This document shows positions 7,449 to 16,644 of a DNA stretch of 64,000 bases, in pieces. The stretch lies in NCBI RefSeq assembly GCF_021699195.1, contig NZ_SSXE01000107.1, positions 24,516-88,515 on the forward strand, read 5' to 3'. A model generated the notes under the pieces. The model was not told the origin of the DNA. It did no database searches and saw only the letters and a list, made by a program, of their open reading frames with translations. Every line of letters starts with the position of its first letter. The stretch's first letter is position 1. The stretch is from Nonomuraea sp. MG754425 (lineage in GTDB: Bacteria; Actinomycetota; Actinomycetes; Streptosporangiales; Streptosporangiaceae). The translations under genes and the position numbers were made by a program.

Positions 7449-8654
7449 TCAGGCCGGAGCCACGCCGTCGTAGTCCACCACCAGGTGCCGCGGCCCCCGC
7501 AGGACGGCACTCGGCCGGTACGGCGGCGGATCGGCGACCAGCCGCGGCCCACGCAGCCTGCGGACCAGCTCGCCCAGCACGACCTGCGCCTCCAGCCGGG
7601 CCAGCGGCGCGCCGAAGCAGTAGTGCACGCCGCCGCCGAAGCCCAGATGCTCGTTACGGGGCCGGTCGAGCACGAACTCGTCCGGACTGGCCACGTGGCC
7701 CGGGTCGCGGCTGCCCGCCGCCATCGCCAGCACCACGGGCGAGCCGGCCGGGATCGTGGTGCCCGCGATCGTGATGTCGTCGAGGGCCACCCGCGACGAC
7801 ACGAACTGCACCGGCGGCTCGTACCGCAGCAGCTCCTCGACCGCCGGGATGATCAGGTGCGGGTCGGCGCGCAGCCGGTCGAGCAGCTCGGGCCGGCGCA
7901 GGAAGGTGAGCATGCCGTTGGCGATGAGGTTGATCGTGGTCTCGTGCCCGGCGATCAGCAGCAGCACCGCCGTGGACACCACCTCCTCCGCCGTCATGCC
8001 GCCCTCCGGGCCGCGATAGGTGACGAGCCCCGACAGCAGGTCCCCGCGCGGCTCCCGGCCACGCGCCTCGACGAGCCCGCCGAGATACCGCGACAGCTCC
8101 AGGGAGGCCGCCCTGCGGGCCCGCTCGCGCTCCGCCCGGTCCTCCTCGCCCGGCCCGAGCGTCTCGACGACCTCGTCCGCCAGGGCGTGGAAGTGCGGCT
8201 CGTCCTCCTCGGGCACGCCGAGCAGCGCGCAGATCACCGCCACCGGAAGCGGGTAGGCCACCTCGTCCACGATGTCCGCCCTGGTCCGGCCGTCGAGGGC
8301 GTCGATCAGGGAGGTGGCGAGGCTCAGCATCTTCGGACGCAGCCGCTCGACCGTCTCCGGCGAGTGCGGCGGGCCGAAGTGCCGCATCGCCAGGCCGCGC
8401 AGCCGGTCGTGCTCCGGCGGGTCGAGACCGATGAAGGACGGCTCGGGATCCGCCAGCCGCGCCGCGTCACCCTTCAGGTTGCGCCGGTCGGAGCTGATGC
8501 GCGGGTCGTGCAGCAGCGCGACGATCTCGCGATAGGTGCTGACCAGGTACGTGCCGTCCTCCTGCAACGCCACCGGGCTCGCCCGCAGCTCGCCGAAGAA
8601 CCGGTACGGGTCGGCGCGGCCCGCCGGGTCGAGGATCCGCTTCAGTACGCTCAT
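7449..8654 (-). CDS. Cytochrome P450 (CYP)
   Basis: Soluble bacterial class I P450 of 401 residues that inserts one oxygen from O2 into an unknown substrate. Landmarks are the I-helix oxygen-binding motif AGHETT at residues 235-240, the K-helix ExxR at 274-277 (ELLR), and the heme-ligand loop GFGGGVHYCFG with Cys346. The start ATG at 8654 follows a GGAGAG ribosome site. It is the last gene of a three-gene minus-strand operon, 14 bases after the ferredoxin-reductase fusion that should supply its electrons. The substrate is unknown; neighbouring sugar-acid genes do not predict one. Confidence 0.95.
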   Translation of the reverse strand: MSVLKRILDPAGRADPYRFFGELRASPVALQEDGTYLVSTYREIVALLHDPRISSDRRNLKGDAARLADPEPSFIGLDPPEHDRLRGLAMRHFGPPHSPETVERLRPKMLSLATSLIDALDGRTRADIVDEVAYPLPVAVICALLGVPEEDEPHFHALADEVVETLGPGEEDRAERERARRAASLELSRYLGGLVEARGREPRGDLLSGLVTYRGPEGGMTAEEVVSTAVLLLIAGHETTINLIANGMLTFLRRPELLDRLRADPHLIIPAVEELLRYEPPVQFVSSRVALDDITIAGTTIPAGSPVVLAMAAGSRDPGHVASPDEFVLDRPRNEHLGFGGGVHYCFGAPLARLEAQVVLGELVRRLRGPRLVADPPPYRPSAVLRGPRHLVVDYDGVAPA

Positions 8655-8668
8655 GCTCTCTCCTGCCG

Positions 8669-10249
8669 TCAGCGCGGGTGCACCAGGGACACGCGGCGTT
8701 CGGCCGGGTCGTGGCCGGTCACCACGACCGTCGCCCCCGCGCTGGGCACCAGCCGCTCGGGCACCCGCGCCGGCACCGGCCCGCCGTCCGCCGCGCCCAT
8801 GCCCACGTGGCGGTAGTCGGGCGGGAACGGCGCCGCCTGCTCGATCCGGTGCTGGTAGAACTCCAGCCACATGGCCTGGTCGAAGGTGACCGCCGCGGTG
8901 ATGCGGCCCTTGTAGCCGTAGACGGCGACGAAGCGCCGCTCCTCCGGCGAGCCCTGGGTGAAGACCACCTGGTCGGCGAACGTGGGCACCCCGACCGACT
9001 TGATGTTCACCCCGAACTGGCTCGACCAGAAGACCGGCACCGACAGGTGCGGCCAGCGGTGCGCCTGGTCGCTGACCATGTTGTGCGCCGCGATCTCGGC
9101 CTGGGAGACCGCGTTGCCCCAGTGTTCGAGGGTCATGAACTGGTACTCGTACAGCGGGTGCGGGAAGCGGGCGATGTCGCCGGCCACGAAGACGTCGTCG
9201 GTGACCAGGCCGTTGAGGTCCACGGCGCGGCAGCCCGCGTCGCAGGTCACCCCCCAAGCGCTCACGGCCAGGCCGGAGTCGCGCAGCCACTCGACGTTGC
9301 GCACCGAGCCGAGCGCCACCACCGCCACGTCCGCCTCAACCGTGCCGCCGTCCGACAGCCGCGCCCCGGTCAGCCGGCCGGCGCCGTCCGACAGCAGCTC
9401 GGTGACGGTCGTGTCGCAGCGCAGGTCCACACCGTGCTCGCGCTGGAGCCCGGCGGCCACGTCGCCGATCACGCCGCCCATCGCGCTGTAGAGCGGGGCC
9501 GGGCCGCGCTCGACGACCGTCACCGGCAGGTCCAGCTCCCGGCAGACGGAGGCGATCTCGCTGCCGGTGAACCCCGCCCCGAGGATCAGCACGCGGCGCG
9601 GGCCCGCGGCCAGCGCCCGCCGCAGCCCGGCGGCGTCGCGGGCGTCGCGCAGCGTGTGCACGCCCTCCAGGGCGGCCTGGGCCTCGTCCGGCCAGCGCCG
9701 GGCGCGGGTGCCGGTGGCCAGCAGGACGCGGTCGAAGCCGACCTCCCTCCCGTCCGCCAGCCGTACCCGCTTGCCGGCCACGTCCAGGCCGGTGGCCGGG
9801 GTGCCGCACAGCCATTCGGCGTCGATCTCGCGCAGTCGGGGCAGCAGGGTGTGCTCGGGCGGCACCTGGCCGGTGAGCACCTGCTTGGACAGGGGCGGCC
9901 GGTCGTACGGCTCGCCGCGCTCGTCGCCGATCATCGTCAGCGACCCCGCGAAGCCCTCCCGCCGCAGCACCTCCGCCGCCCGCGCGCCGGCCAGCGAGGC
10001 CCCGACGATCACGATGCGGCCGTCCTTCATCACCTCGCCGTCGGCCTCCCTGGGCGGGCCGGCCGTCCGGTCGAGGTGGATGGCCTGCACCGGGCAGGCG
10101 GCGGCGGCCCGCAGGACGTGCTCGCGCCGCTCGTCGGCGGGCTGCAGGTCGTACAGCAGCGCCTCGTCGCGCATGGTGAACACGTCGGGCGCGAGGAAGA
10201 CGCACTGCCCGTACCCCTGGCAGCGCGTCAGATCGACGACGACTCGCAC
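8669..10249 (-). CDS. Ferredoxin / FAD-dependent ferredoxin reductase fusion protein
   Basis: Two-domain electron-transfer protein of about 526 residues. Residues 1-65 are a [3Fe-4S]-type ferredoxin (CQGYGQC near residue 10, distal Cys-Pro near 55). From about residue 75 there is a pyridine-nucleotide-dependent FAD reductase: GxGxxG-like IVIVGASLAGARAAE, a second Rossmann motif VLILGAGFTGSEIASV, and the FAD-binding VFVAGDIARFPH. Electrons from NAD(P)H should pass via FAD to the Fe-S cluster and on to the adjacent P450. GTG at 10249 is chosen because GGGGGA lies 7 bases upstream; GTG at 10255 is too close to it. Such fusions are known but less common than separate genes. Confidence 0.92.
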   Translation of the reverse strand: MRVVVDLTRCQGYGQCVFLAPDVFTMRDEALLYDLQPADERREHVLRAAAACPVQAIHLDRTAGPPREADGEVMKDGRIVIVGASLAGARAAEVLRREGFAGSLTMIGDERGEPYDRPPLSKQVLTGQVPPEHTLLPRLREIDAEWLCGTPATGLDVAGKRVRLADGREVGFDRVLLATGTRARRWPDEAQAALEGVHTLRDARDAAGLRRALAAGPRRVLILGAGFTGSEIASVCRELDLPVTVVERGPAPLYSAMGGVIGDVAAGLQREHGVDLRCDTTVTELLSDGAGRLTGARLSDGGTVEADVAVVALGSVRNVEWLRDSGLAVSAWGVTCDAGCRAVDLNGLVTDDVFVAGDIARFPHPLYEYQFMTLEHWGNAVSQAEIAAHNMVSDQAHRWPHLSVPVFWSSQFGVNIKSVGVPTFADQVVFTQGSPEERRFVAVYGYKGRITAAVTFDQAMWLEFYQHRIEQAAPFPPDYRHVGMGAADGGPVPARVPERLVPSAGATVVVTGHDPAERRVSLVHPR

Positions 10250-10282
10250 AACCACTCCCCCGATGAGCGTCGATCGACGGGA

Positions 10283-11197
10283 TCAGAGCGCGACCAGGCC
10301 GGCTCTGGCCAGGACTCGCAGGTGCGCCACCAGTTCCTCGGCGCTGCGGGTGAGCGGCTGGACGCAGACGTGGTCGGCGCCCGCGTCGAGGTGCGCGCGC
10401 ACCCGCTGGACGAGGGCGTCCGGATCGCCCCACGCGACCACGGCGTCCACCAGCGCGTCGCTGCCTCCGTCGGCCAGGTCCTCGTCCGGCCAGCCCAGGT
10501 CGCGCAGGTTGTTGGCGTAGTTGGGCAGCGCCAGGTAACGCGCGGTGAACTGGCGGGCGATGCGCCGCGCCCGCTCCTGGTCGGCCTCCAGCACGACCGT
10601 CTGCTCCGGCGCCAGCAGCGGCCCGGGGCCGAGGGCGGCCCGCGCGCGGACCGTGTGCTCGGGAGTGACGAAATAGGGATGCGCGCCGTAGGCCCGCTGC
10701 GCGGCCAGCTCCAGCATCCTGGGACGCAGCGCGGCCAGCACGCGCGGAGCCGGATGCGGCAGCGGGGCGGCGTACTCGGTGGCGTCCATGGCGTCCAGGT
10801 AGTGGCGCATGGCCGAGACCGGCTTGCGGTAGTCGTGCCCGCGCGCCGCCACCGCGGGGGCGTGGCTGACCCCGAGGCCGAGCAGGAAACGGTCGTCGAA
10901 CGCCTCCGCCAGCGTGTTCGCGCCGTTGGCGGTGGCCGTGGGGTCGCGCGCCCAGATGCTGGCGATGCCGGTCGCCACCGTGAGCCGGCTCGTCGCGCCC
11001 AGCAGGATCGCCGCGTGGGCCAAGGACTCCTTGCCGTTCGGCGTCTCGCCGATCCACAACGCGCCGAAGCCGAGACTCTCGATCTCCGCCGCCGTCTCGC
11101 GCTCGACCGCGGCCCGCTCCCTGCTCAGGGTGGCGTTCCAGACGCCCACGCGCCCCAGGCGCCGCTTCAGCGCCTTGACCTCGTTCGTGTCCGGCAT
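10283..11197 (-). CDS. LLM-class F420-dependent oxidoreductase (TIGR03620-like)
   Basis: Luciferase-like monooxygenase fold protein of 304 residues, first gene of the P450 operon. Visible features are GVWNATLSRE near the start, LWIGETPNGKESLAHAA (active-site strand), a TGIASIWARDP segment typical of F420-binding members, GLGVSHAP, and the C-terminal GADHVCVQPL. It probably transfers hydride between F420 and a substrate or intermediate shared with the P450. The ATG at 11197 follows GGTGGGG; a GTG one codon earlier is less well placed. The F420 rather than FMN assignment comes from family resemblance. Confidence 0.85.
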   Translation of the reverse strand: MPDTNEVKALKRRLGRVGVWNATLSRERAAVERETAAEIESLGFGALWIGETPNGKESLAHAAILLGATSRLTVATGIASIWARDPTATANGANTLAEAFDDRFLLGLGVSHAPAVAARGHDYRKPVSAMRHYLDAMDATEYAAPLPHPAPRVLAALRPRMLELAAQRAYGAHPYFVTPEHTVRARAALGPGPLLAPEQTVVLEADQERARRIARQFTARYLALPNYANNLRDLGWPDEDLADGGSDALVDAVVAWGDPDALVQRVRAHLDAGADHVCVQPLTRSAEELVAHLRVLARAGLVAL

Positions 11198-11312
11198 CAC
11201 GCCCCACCGCTCTCATCGCACCGGATGTGCCCGAGTTTCACGATAAGCAGCCCATGGTCGAGCCACGTTAATGACTCGCCGTATTCCCGGCCATTCTGGA
11301 CCGGGTGCCGGG

Positions 11313-14093
11313 CTACGGCGTCGTGGCCTGGTCGAGCAGTTCGAGCAGGTGACGGTACGTCTCGCCGGTGGCCCTGGTCAGGCCCAGCTCGCAGGTGCGG
11401 TTGACCGAGGCGTGGGCGGCCGGGCCCGCCTCCCGCACACCCTCCGCCTCCGCCCGGGTGGCCGAGGCCGTCAGCTCCGGATGCAGCAGGCCCCGGTCGC
11501 CGGCGAAGGCGCAGCACTGCCAGCCGTCGGGGACCGTCACGCGGTCGGCGACCGCCTCGGCGACGCGCGTGATGGCGGCGTCCAGGCCGAGCCGGGTGCT
11601 GGAGCAGGTGGGGTGCAGGACCAGGGACGGCAGGCGGCGCTCGACGGTCAGGCGGGGCAGGAGGTGCTCGGCGGTGTAGGCGACCGCGTCCAGCACCTGC
11701 AGGCCGGTGGACGCGGCGAGGCGGTGGAAGCCCTCGGTGCAGGAGGCGGCGTCGCTGACCACCGGCACCCGCCCGCCGTCCGTGGCCTCGGCCAGCGCCG
11801 CGCGCACGCGCCCGCCCATCTCCGCGTAGCCGTCGGTGAAGCCCTTGGACGACCACGGCGTGCCGCAGCACAGGCCGCCGATGCCCTCCGGGACGCGCAG
11901 CCGCACCCCCGCCCGCTCGGCCAGCCGGGCGAAGGCGGCCATCACGCCTGTGCCGCCGCCGGCGGGGGCGAACAGCGTGTTCAGGCAGGACGGCACGTAG
12001 ACGGCGTCGGCCTCGGGAACGGCCGACGGGCGGCGGCGCGTACCGCCCCGGGGCAGGTCGCGGCTCCACTGCGGCACGGTCTCGGTGCCGGCGACGGCGC
12101 GGGCGGCCCGCGCGGCGGCCTCGGCGAGCCCCGGCGGGCCGGCCGCCGCGGCGTCCAGGGCGAGGTTCATCGACCGGGTGACGCCGTCCCAGTGCCGGGC
12201 GGCCGTCCGCCAGCCACGCCGTGCCGCCGGGCCGTGCCGTTCGGCGCGCAGCCGCCGGGTCAGGTCGCCGGTGTTGATGCCGACGGGGCAGGCGGTGGCG
12301 CACATGCCGTCCACGGCGCAGGTGTCCACGGCGTCGTAGCCGTACTCAGCCTCCAGCCGCGCGGCCAGCTCGTCGTCGCCCGCCTCCTTGGCGGCGGCCA
12401 GCTCCCGGCGCAGCACGATGCGCTGGCGCGGGGTGGTGGTCAGGTCGCGGCTGGGGCAGACCGGCTCGCAGTAGCCGCACTCCACGCACCGGTCCACCTC
12501 GGGCTCGACGGTGACGACGGCCTTCAGGTCGCGCAGGTGGGCGTCCTGCCGGTCGGTCAGGACAACGCCCGGGTTGAGCGCTCCTGCCGGGTCGCACAGG
12601 CGCTTGACCTCGCGCATCACCTCGTACAGCTCGTCGCCGTACTGGCGGCGGACGAACGGGGCCATGACCCGGCCGGTGCCGTGCTCGGCCTTGAGCGTGC
12701 CGCCGCGCTTCAGCACCGCCGCCACCATGTCCTCGGTGAAGTCGGCGTAGCGGCCGAGGTCGGCGTCGAAGCGCTCGTTGAGCATGAAGTGCAGGTTGCC
12801 GTCCTTGGCGTGGCCGAAGATGACGCTGCGCTCGTAGCGGTGCTCGGCGAACAGGGCGGTCAGCTCGTCGCACAGGTCGGCCAGGGCGGGCACGGGGACG
12901 GCGACGTCCTCCAGCAGCGCGGTGGTGCCGCTGGGCCGGGCTCCGGCGACGGAGGCGTACAGGCCCTTGCGGATGTGCCACAGCGCGGCCCGTCCGGCGG
13001 CGTCCCTGCTCAGCCTGCCGGGGACGGCCAGCTCCAGGGTGGTCAGCAGTTCCGTGGCGGCGCGCTCGCGCCCGGCCAGCGGCTCCTCCTCCGGCTCCTG
13101 CCACTCGACCAGGAGCGCGGCGTGCTCGGTGACGGCCAGGGTGCGCAGGACGTCGTCGGCCTTGGGGTCGTTCTGGGCCACCCGTAGCGACTCGGCGTCC
13201 AGCAGCTCGACGGCGGCGGGGGCGGCCTCGACCAGCCGCGGCATGGCGGCCATCGCCTCGCGCAGGGCGGGGAAGACGAGCAGGCCGGTGGCGGCCAGCG
13301 GGTGCGCGGGGACCGTGCGGAAGACCGCCTCGGCGACGAAGCCGAGCGTGCCCTCGCTGCCGATGATGAGGTGGGCCAGGAGCTGGGCCGGGGTGTCGTG
13401 GTCGAGGAAGCTGTTCAGGCCGTAGCCCATGGTGTTCTTCAGCGCGAACTGCTCGGTGATCCGCCGCACCGAGTCAGGATTTTTCCGGACTCGGTCGCGT
13501 AGCCTGGCCAGGCCCTCCGCCAGACCGGGCTCCAGCGCGCGCAGCCGCTCGTCGGCGTCGGCGGCGCCGGTGTCGATCACGGTGCCGCTCGCCAGCACCA
13601 CCGTCATCGACTCCAGCGTCCGGTACGTGTTGGCGTGCGTGCCGCACGTCATGCCGCTGGAGTTGTTGGCCACGACGCCGCCGATCGTGCACGCCGACTC
13701 GCTGGCCGGATCGGGGCCGAGCTTGCGCCCGTACGGTGCCAGCCGGGCGTTGACCTGCCGCAGCACCGCGCCCGGCTGCACCCGCACCCGCTGCCCGCCG
13801 TCCAGCACCTCGATGCCCCGGAAGTGCCGCCGGGTGTCCACGAGAAGGTGCTCGCCGACCCCCTGCCCGCTCAGGCTGGTGCCGCCGGAGCGGAAGGTGA
13901 GCGGCAGGCCGGTACGCAGCAGCGCCGCCACTTGCTCCGCGCTCTCGGGAACCAGCACGGCCTGCGGGGTGAGCAGGTAGTGCGAGGCGTCGTGGGCCAT
14001 GCCGAGCCGGTCGCTCGCGCGGGTGCGGGCGATGCCCGGGACGGCGGCCTCCACCGTGGCGAGGACGGCGGGGTCGGGTGCGGTCAGGCTCAT
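11313..14093 (-). CDS. FAD-linked oxidase / 4Fe-4S protein, D-lactate (2-hydroxyacid) dehydrogenase type
   Basis: GlcD-GlcF-like fusion of 926 residues that oxidises a 2-hydroxyacid and passes electrons to the respiratory chain. Residues 1-270 form the FAD_binding_4 domain (PLTFRSGGTSLSGQG, GGVVANNSSGM) and 280-520 the FAD-oxidase C domain. Two 4Fe-4S motifs follow: CVECGYCEPVCP, then CAVDGMCATACP near 570. Two CCG-type domains end the protein (LCCGTPWSSKGF, CCAFAGDRG). It is last in the IclR-lactonase-FAH operon. In the L-rhamnose/L-fucose non-phosphorylative routes, cleavage releases lactate, so lactate oxidation is the likely role. Stereochemistry is not visible. Confidence 0.9.
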   Translation of the reverse strand: MSLTAPDPAVLATVEAAVPGIARTRASDRLGMAHDASHYLLTPQAVLVPESAEQVAALLRTGLPLTFRSGGTSLSGQGVGEHLLVDTRRHFRGIEVLDGGQRVRVQPGAVLRQVNARLAPYGRKLGPDPASESACTIGGVVANNSSGMTCGTHANTYRTLESMTVVLASGTVIDTGAADADERLRALEPGLAEGLARLRDRVRKNPDSVRRITEQFALKNTMGYGLNSFLDHDTPAQLLAHLIIGSEGTLGFVAEAVFRTVPAHPLAATGLLVFPALREAMAAMPRLVEAAPAAVELLDAESLRVAQNDPKADDVLRTLAVTEHAALLVEWQEPEEEPLAGRERAATELLTTLELAVPGRLSRDAAGRAALWHIRKGLYASVAGARPSGTTALLEDVAVPVPALADLCDELTALFAEHRYERSVIFGHAKDGNLHFMLNERFDADLGRYADFTEDMVAAVLKRGGTLKAEHGTGRVMAPFVRRQYGDELYEVMREVKRLCDPAGALNPGVVLTDRQDAHLRDLKAVVTVEPEVDRCVECGYCEPVCPSRDLTTTPRQRIVLRRELAAAKEAGDDELAARLEAEYGYDAVDTCAVDGMCATACPVGINTGDLTRRLRAERHGPAARRGWRTAARHWDGVTRSMNLALDAAAAGPPGLAEAAARAARAVAGTETVPQWSRDLPRGGTRRRPSAVPEADAVYVPSCLNTLFAPAGGGTGVMAAFARLAERAGVRLRVPEGIGGLCCGTPWSSKGFTDGYAEMGGRVRAALAEATDGGRVPVVSDAASCTEGFHRLAASTGLQVLDAVAYTAEHLLPRLTVERRLPSLVLHPTCSSTRLGLDAAITRVAEAVADRVTVPDGWQCCAFAGDRGLLHPELTASATRAEAEGVREAGPAAHASVNRTCELGLTRATGETYRHLLELLDQATTP

Positions 14094-14139
14094 GCTCTCT
14101 CGATCTCTCTCTGCGCGGGCATCCGCGCGGGGTGCGGCG

Positions 14140-14988
14140 TCAGCGGGGGCCGACGACCCGCTGACGCTGGCCGCCGAGCCCGTCGATGCCGAGCTCCATG
14201 ACGTCGCCGGGCCGCAGCCAGAGCTGCGGGTCGTGGCCCATGCCGACGCCGGGCGGGGTGCCGGTGTTGATCAGGTCCCCCGGCTCCAGCACCATGAACT
14301 GGCTCAGGTGGTGCACGATGAAGTACGGGTCGAAGATCATCGTCTTGGTGGTGCCGGTCTGGCGGCGCACGCCGTTGACGTCCAGCCACATGCCGAGGTT
14401 CCCGACGTCGGCGACCTCGTCGGGGGTGACCAGCCACGGCCCGGCCGGGTTGAACGTCTCGGCCGACTTGCCCTTGCTCCACTGCCCGCCGCGCTCCATC
14501 TGGAAGGCGCGCTCGCTGACGTCGTTGACCACGCAGTAGCCCGCGATGGCGGCGGCGGCCTGCTCCACCGAGTCGAGGTAGGAGGTGCGCCTGCCGATCA
14601 CGATGCCCAGCTCCACCTCCCAGTCCGTCTTCGTGGAGCCGCGCGGGATGCGCACGTCGTCGTACGGGCCGACGAGCGTGTTGGGCGACTTGGTGAACAG
14701 GATCGGCTCGTCCGGCACGGCCTGCCCGGTCTCGGCGGCGTGGTCGCTGTAGTTGAGCCCGATGCACAGGATCTGGTGCGGACGCGCGATCGGCGGGCCG
14801 ACCCGCTCCCCCGCGAACGCCTGTGGCCGCCCGGTGGCGACCTTCCCGGCCAGCAGGGCGGGGCCGCCGGCGGCGAAGAACCGCTCGTCGAAGTCGGGGG
14901 TGACGTCGGAGACGTCGACGTAGTGGCCGTCGTCCACGCGGACGACGGGCTTTTCGGCGCCCGGCGCGCCGATGCGCATGAGATACAC
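14140..14988 (-). CDS. Fumarylacetoacetate hydrolase family protein (diketo-deoxy sugar acid hydrolase-like)
   Basis: FAH-fold metal-dependent C-C hydrolase of 282 residues. Core motifs are ILCIGLNYSDHAAE, the metal-ligand strand DWEVELGIVIG, YCVVNDVSER, GKSAETFNPAGPW, FDPYFIVHHLS, and INTGTPPGVGMG. The closest functional groups are ureidoglycolate lyase-like proteins and 2,4-diketo-3-deoxy-L-fuconate/rhamnonate hydrolases, which yield pyruvate plus lactate. The neighbours (lactonase, sugar-acid dehydratases, lactate-type dehydrogenase) favour the latter. The GTG start at 14988 is supported by GGAG 8 bases upstream. A ring-cleavage acylpyruvase role remains possible. Confidence 0.85.
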   Translation of the reverse strand: MYLMRIGAPGAEKPVVRVDDGHYVDVSDVTPDFDERFFAAGGPALLAGKVATGRPQAFAGERVGPPIARPHQILCIGLNYSDHAAETGQAVPDEPILFTKSPNTLVGPYDDVRIPRGSTKTDWEVELGIVIGRRTSYLDSVEQAAAAIAGYCVVNDVSERAFQMERGGQWSKGKSAETFNPAGPWLVTPDEVADVGNLGMWLDVNGVRRQTGTTKTMIFDPYFIVHHLSQFMVLEPGDLINTGTPPGVGMGHDPQLWLRPGDVMELGIDGLGGQRQRVVGPR

Positions 14989-15001
14989 GATCGTTTCTCC
15001 G

Positions 15002-15877
15002 TTACTTGGAATCCCAGTAGGGCGTGGGCAGGCCGCGCACGCCCACGCGGGCGGTGAACAGCCGGCCGGAGTCGGGGTGCGCGGCCAGGCGCTCGTCCGG
15101 CAGGCCCGCCGTGGCCGTCGTGATGACGAGCACGTCCAGGTCGGGGCCCGCGAAGACGGGGCAGGAGGTGTGCGGCGCGCCGGTCTCGACGGTGGCCAGC
15201 AGTTTGCCGCGCGTCGTGCGGCACTCGACCCGGCCGCGCCCCCAGTTGGCGATCCACAGGTTGCCGTCGGCGTCGGCGCACATGCCGTCGGGCGAGCCCT
15301 CCTTGATCGTGAACGCCTCCCGCCGGGGCCCGGTCTCGCCGCTGACGGGGTCGTACTCGCGCGCCCACACCGTGCCCGGGGTCGTGTCCACGCTGTAGAG
15401 CCGCCCGTCCACCCAGGCCAGGCCGTTGGACAGGCCGAGGTCGGTGTCGAGGTAGGTGAGCCCGGTGGCGTCGAGGCGGGCCAGCACCTCCTGCCCCCGG
15501 CGGTCGTCCTGGGCCAGGCTGCCGACCAGGAACCGGCCCGCCGGGTCCACGGCTCCGTCGTTGAGCCGGCTGCGCACGCCCTCGGGCAGCACCCTGGCCA
15601 GTTCGACGCGACTGCCGTCGAGGCTGACCCGGATCAGCGCGTCCTTGCCGGCCACGATGAGCTCGCCGTCGGCGGCCACGGCCACCGCGCCCACAGTGCC
15701 GTCGAAGACGTGCTCGCCTTTGACCTCGACGTGCCCGGTCGCCGCGTCGAGCAGCCCCTCGTACACGGTGGCCGCGACGATGTCGACCCACAGCAGGCGC
15801 TGCCGGACGGGGTCCCACACGGGCCCCTCGCCCAGGGTGTAGACGCCGGCCGAGGCCGGGACGGCGGTGAAGGTCAC
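15002..15877 (-). CDS. SMP-30/gluconolactonase family lactonase
   Basis: Six-bladed beta-propeller lactonase of 291 residues that opens sugar lactones to aldonates in a metal-dependent reaction. The metal-site residues are all present: Glu in LGEGPVWD, Asn in SRLNDGAVD, Asn in GLSNGLAW and Asp in GSPDGMCAD. The start is GTG at 15877, overlapping the IclR stop as GTGA, with GAGAGGACC just upstream. It fits the step before the dehydratases in a non-phosphorylative sugar pathway. No signal peptide is present, so it is cytoplasmic. Confidence 0.92.
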   Translation of the reverse strand: MTFTAVPASAGVYTLGEGPVWDPVRQRLLWVDIVAATVYEGLLDAATGHVEVKGEHVFDGTVGAVAVAADGELIVAGKDALIRVSLDGSRVELARVLPEGVRSRLNDGAVDPAGRFLVGSLAQDDRRGQEVLARLDATGLTYLDTDLGLSNGLAWVDGRLYSVDTTPGTVWAREYDPVSGETGPRREAFTIKEGSPDGMCADADGNLWIANWGRGRVECRTTRGKLLATVETGAPHTSCPVFAGPDLDVLVITTATAGLPDERLAAHPDSGRLFTARVGVRGLPTPYWDSK

Positions 15878-16644
15878 TGAAGGTCCTCTCCTGAGACGAT
15901 GGCCCGGATGGCGGGCAGGTCGGCGACGAGCCGGTCGATCGGGGTGCGGTAGGCCAGGCCGCTGACGCTGATCGCGCCGCTGGGCGCGGTGGGCGAGGTC
16001 AGGTAGGCGGCGACCGCCACGCAGTTGACGCCGGGCTCGTTCTCCTGGTCGTCGGCGGCGTACCCCTGCTCGCGGACGCGAGCCAGCTCGGCGTGCAGTT
16101 CCCCGGCGGTCGCGATGGAGCGCCCGGTCGGCCTTTCCAGGGTACGTCCGTCCGCCCAGGCGCGGACCGCGTCCGCGTCGGGCAGCGCGTGGGCCAGCAG
16201 CACCTTCCCGACCGCCGTGCAGTGCGCCGGGTTGCGCCCGCCCACGATCGAGGTCAGCCGGACGGCCCCCGCGTCCGGGTCCAGCTTGGAGCGGTAGACG
16301 ACCGAGTGCCCGTCGAGCACGGCGTAGTGGGCCGTCTCGCCGTACCGCTCGCACAGCGCCTTGAGCACCGGCATGACGCGGACGTGGTCGGGACGCGCCT
16401 CATGATGCGCGAAGGCCATCCGCAGGAACTCGTCGCCCAGGACGTAGCGGCCGTGGCCATGCTGTGCGGCCAGCCCGGCGCGGCGCAGCGCGGCCAGCGC
16501 CCGGTGCACGGTCGGCTTCGGGCTGGCCACCGCCCGCGCCATCTCCTCCAGCCCGATCCCGTCGGGATGACGGGCCAGCTCGGCCAGGACCGCGAGCACG
16601 CGGTCGGAGCCGACGAGCTTGTCGGCCTGGCTCTGCGTGGACAC
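15874..16644 (-). CDS. IclR family transcriptional regulator
   Basis: IclR-type regulator of 256 residues with an N-terminal winged helix (GLEEMARAVASPKPTVHRALAAL) and a C-terminal effector domain with the usual GRNPAHCTAVGKVLLA and GYAADDQENEPGVNCVA segments. It leads the lactonase-FAH-dehydrogenase operon and overlaps the lactonase start by four bases. GTG at 16644 gives a standard N-terminus and has AAGG upstream. The in-frame ATG at 16671 would add nine residues that overlap the repeated CGTTCC sites. It probably autoregulates and senses a pathway intermediate. Confidence 0.92.
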   Translation of the reverse strand: MSTQSQADKLVGSDRVLAVLAELARHPDGIGLEEMARAVASPKPTVHRALAALRRAGLAAQHGHGRYVLGDEFLRMAFAHHEARPDHVRVMPVLKALCERYGETAHYAVLDGHSVVYRSKLDPDAGAVRLTSIVGGRNPAHCTAVGKVLLAHALPDADAVRAWADGRTLERPTGRSIATAGELHAELARVREQGYAADDQENEPGVNCVAVAAYLTSPTAPSGAISVSGLAYRTPIDRLVADLPAIRAIVSGEDLQ

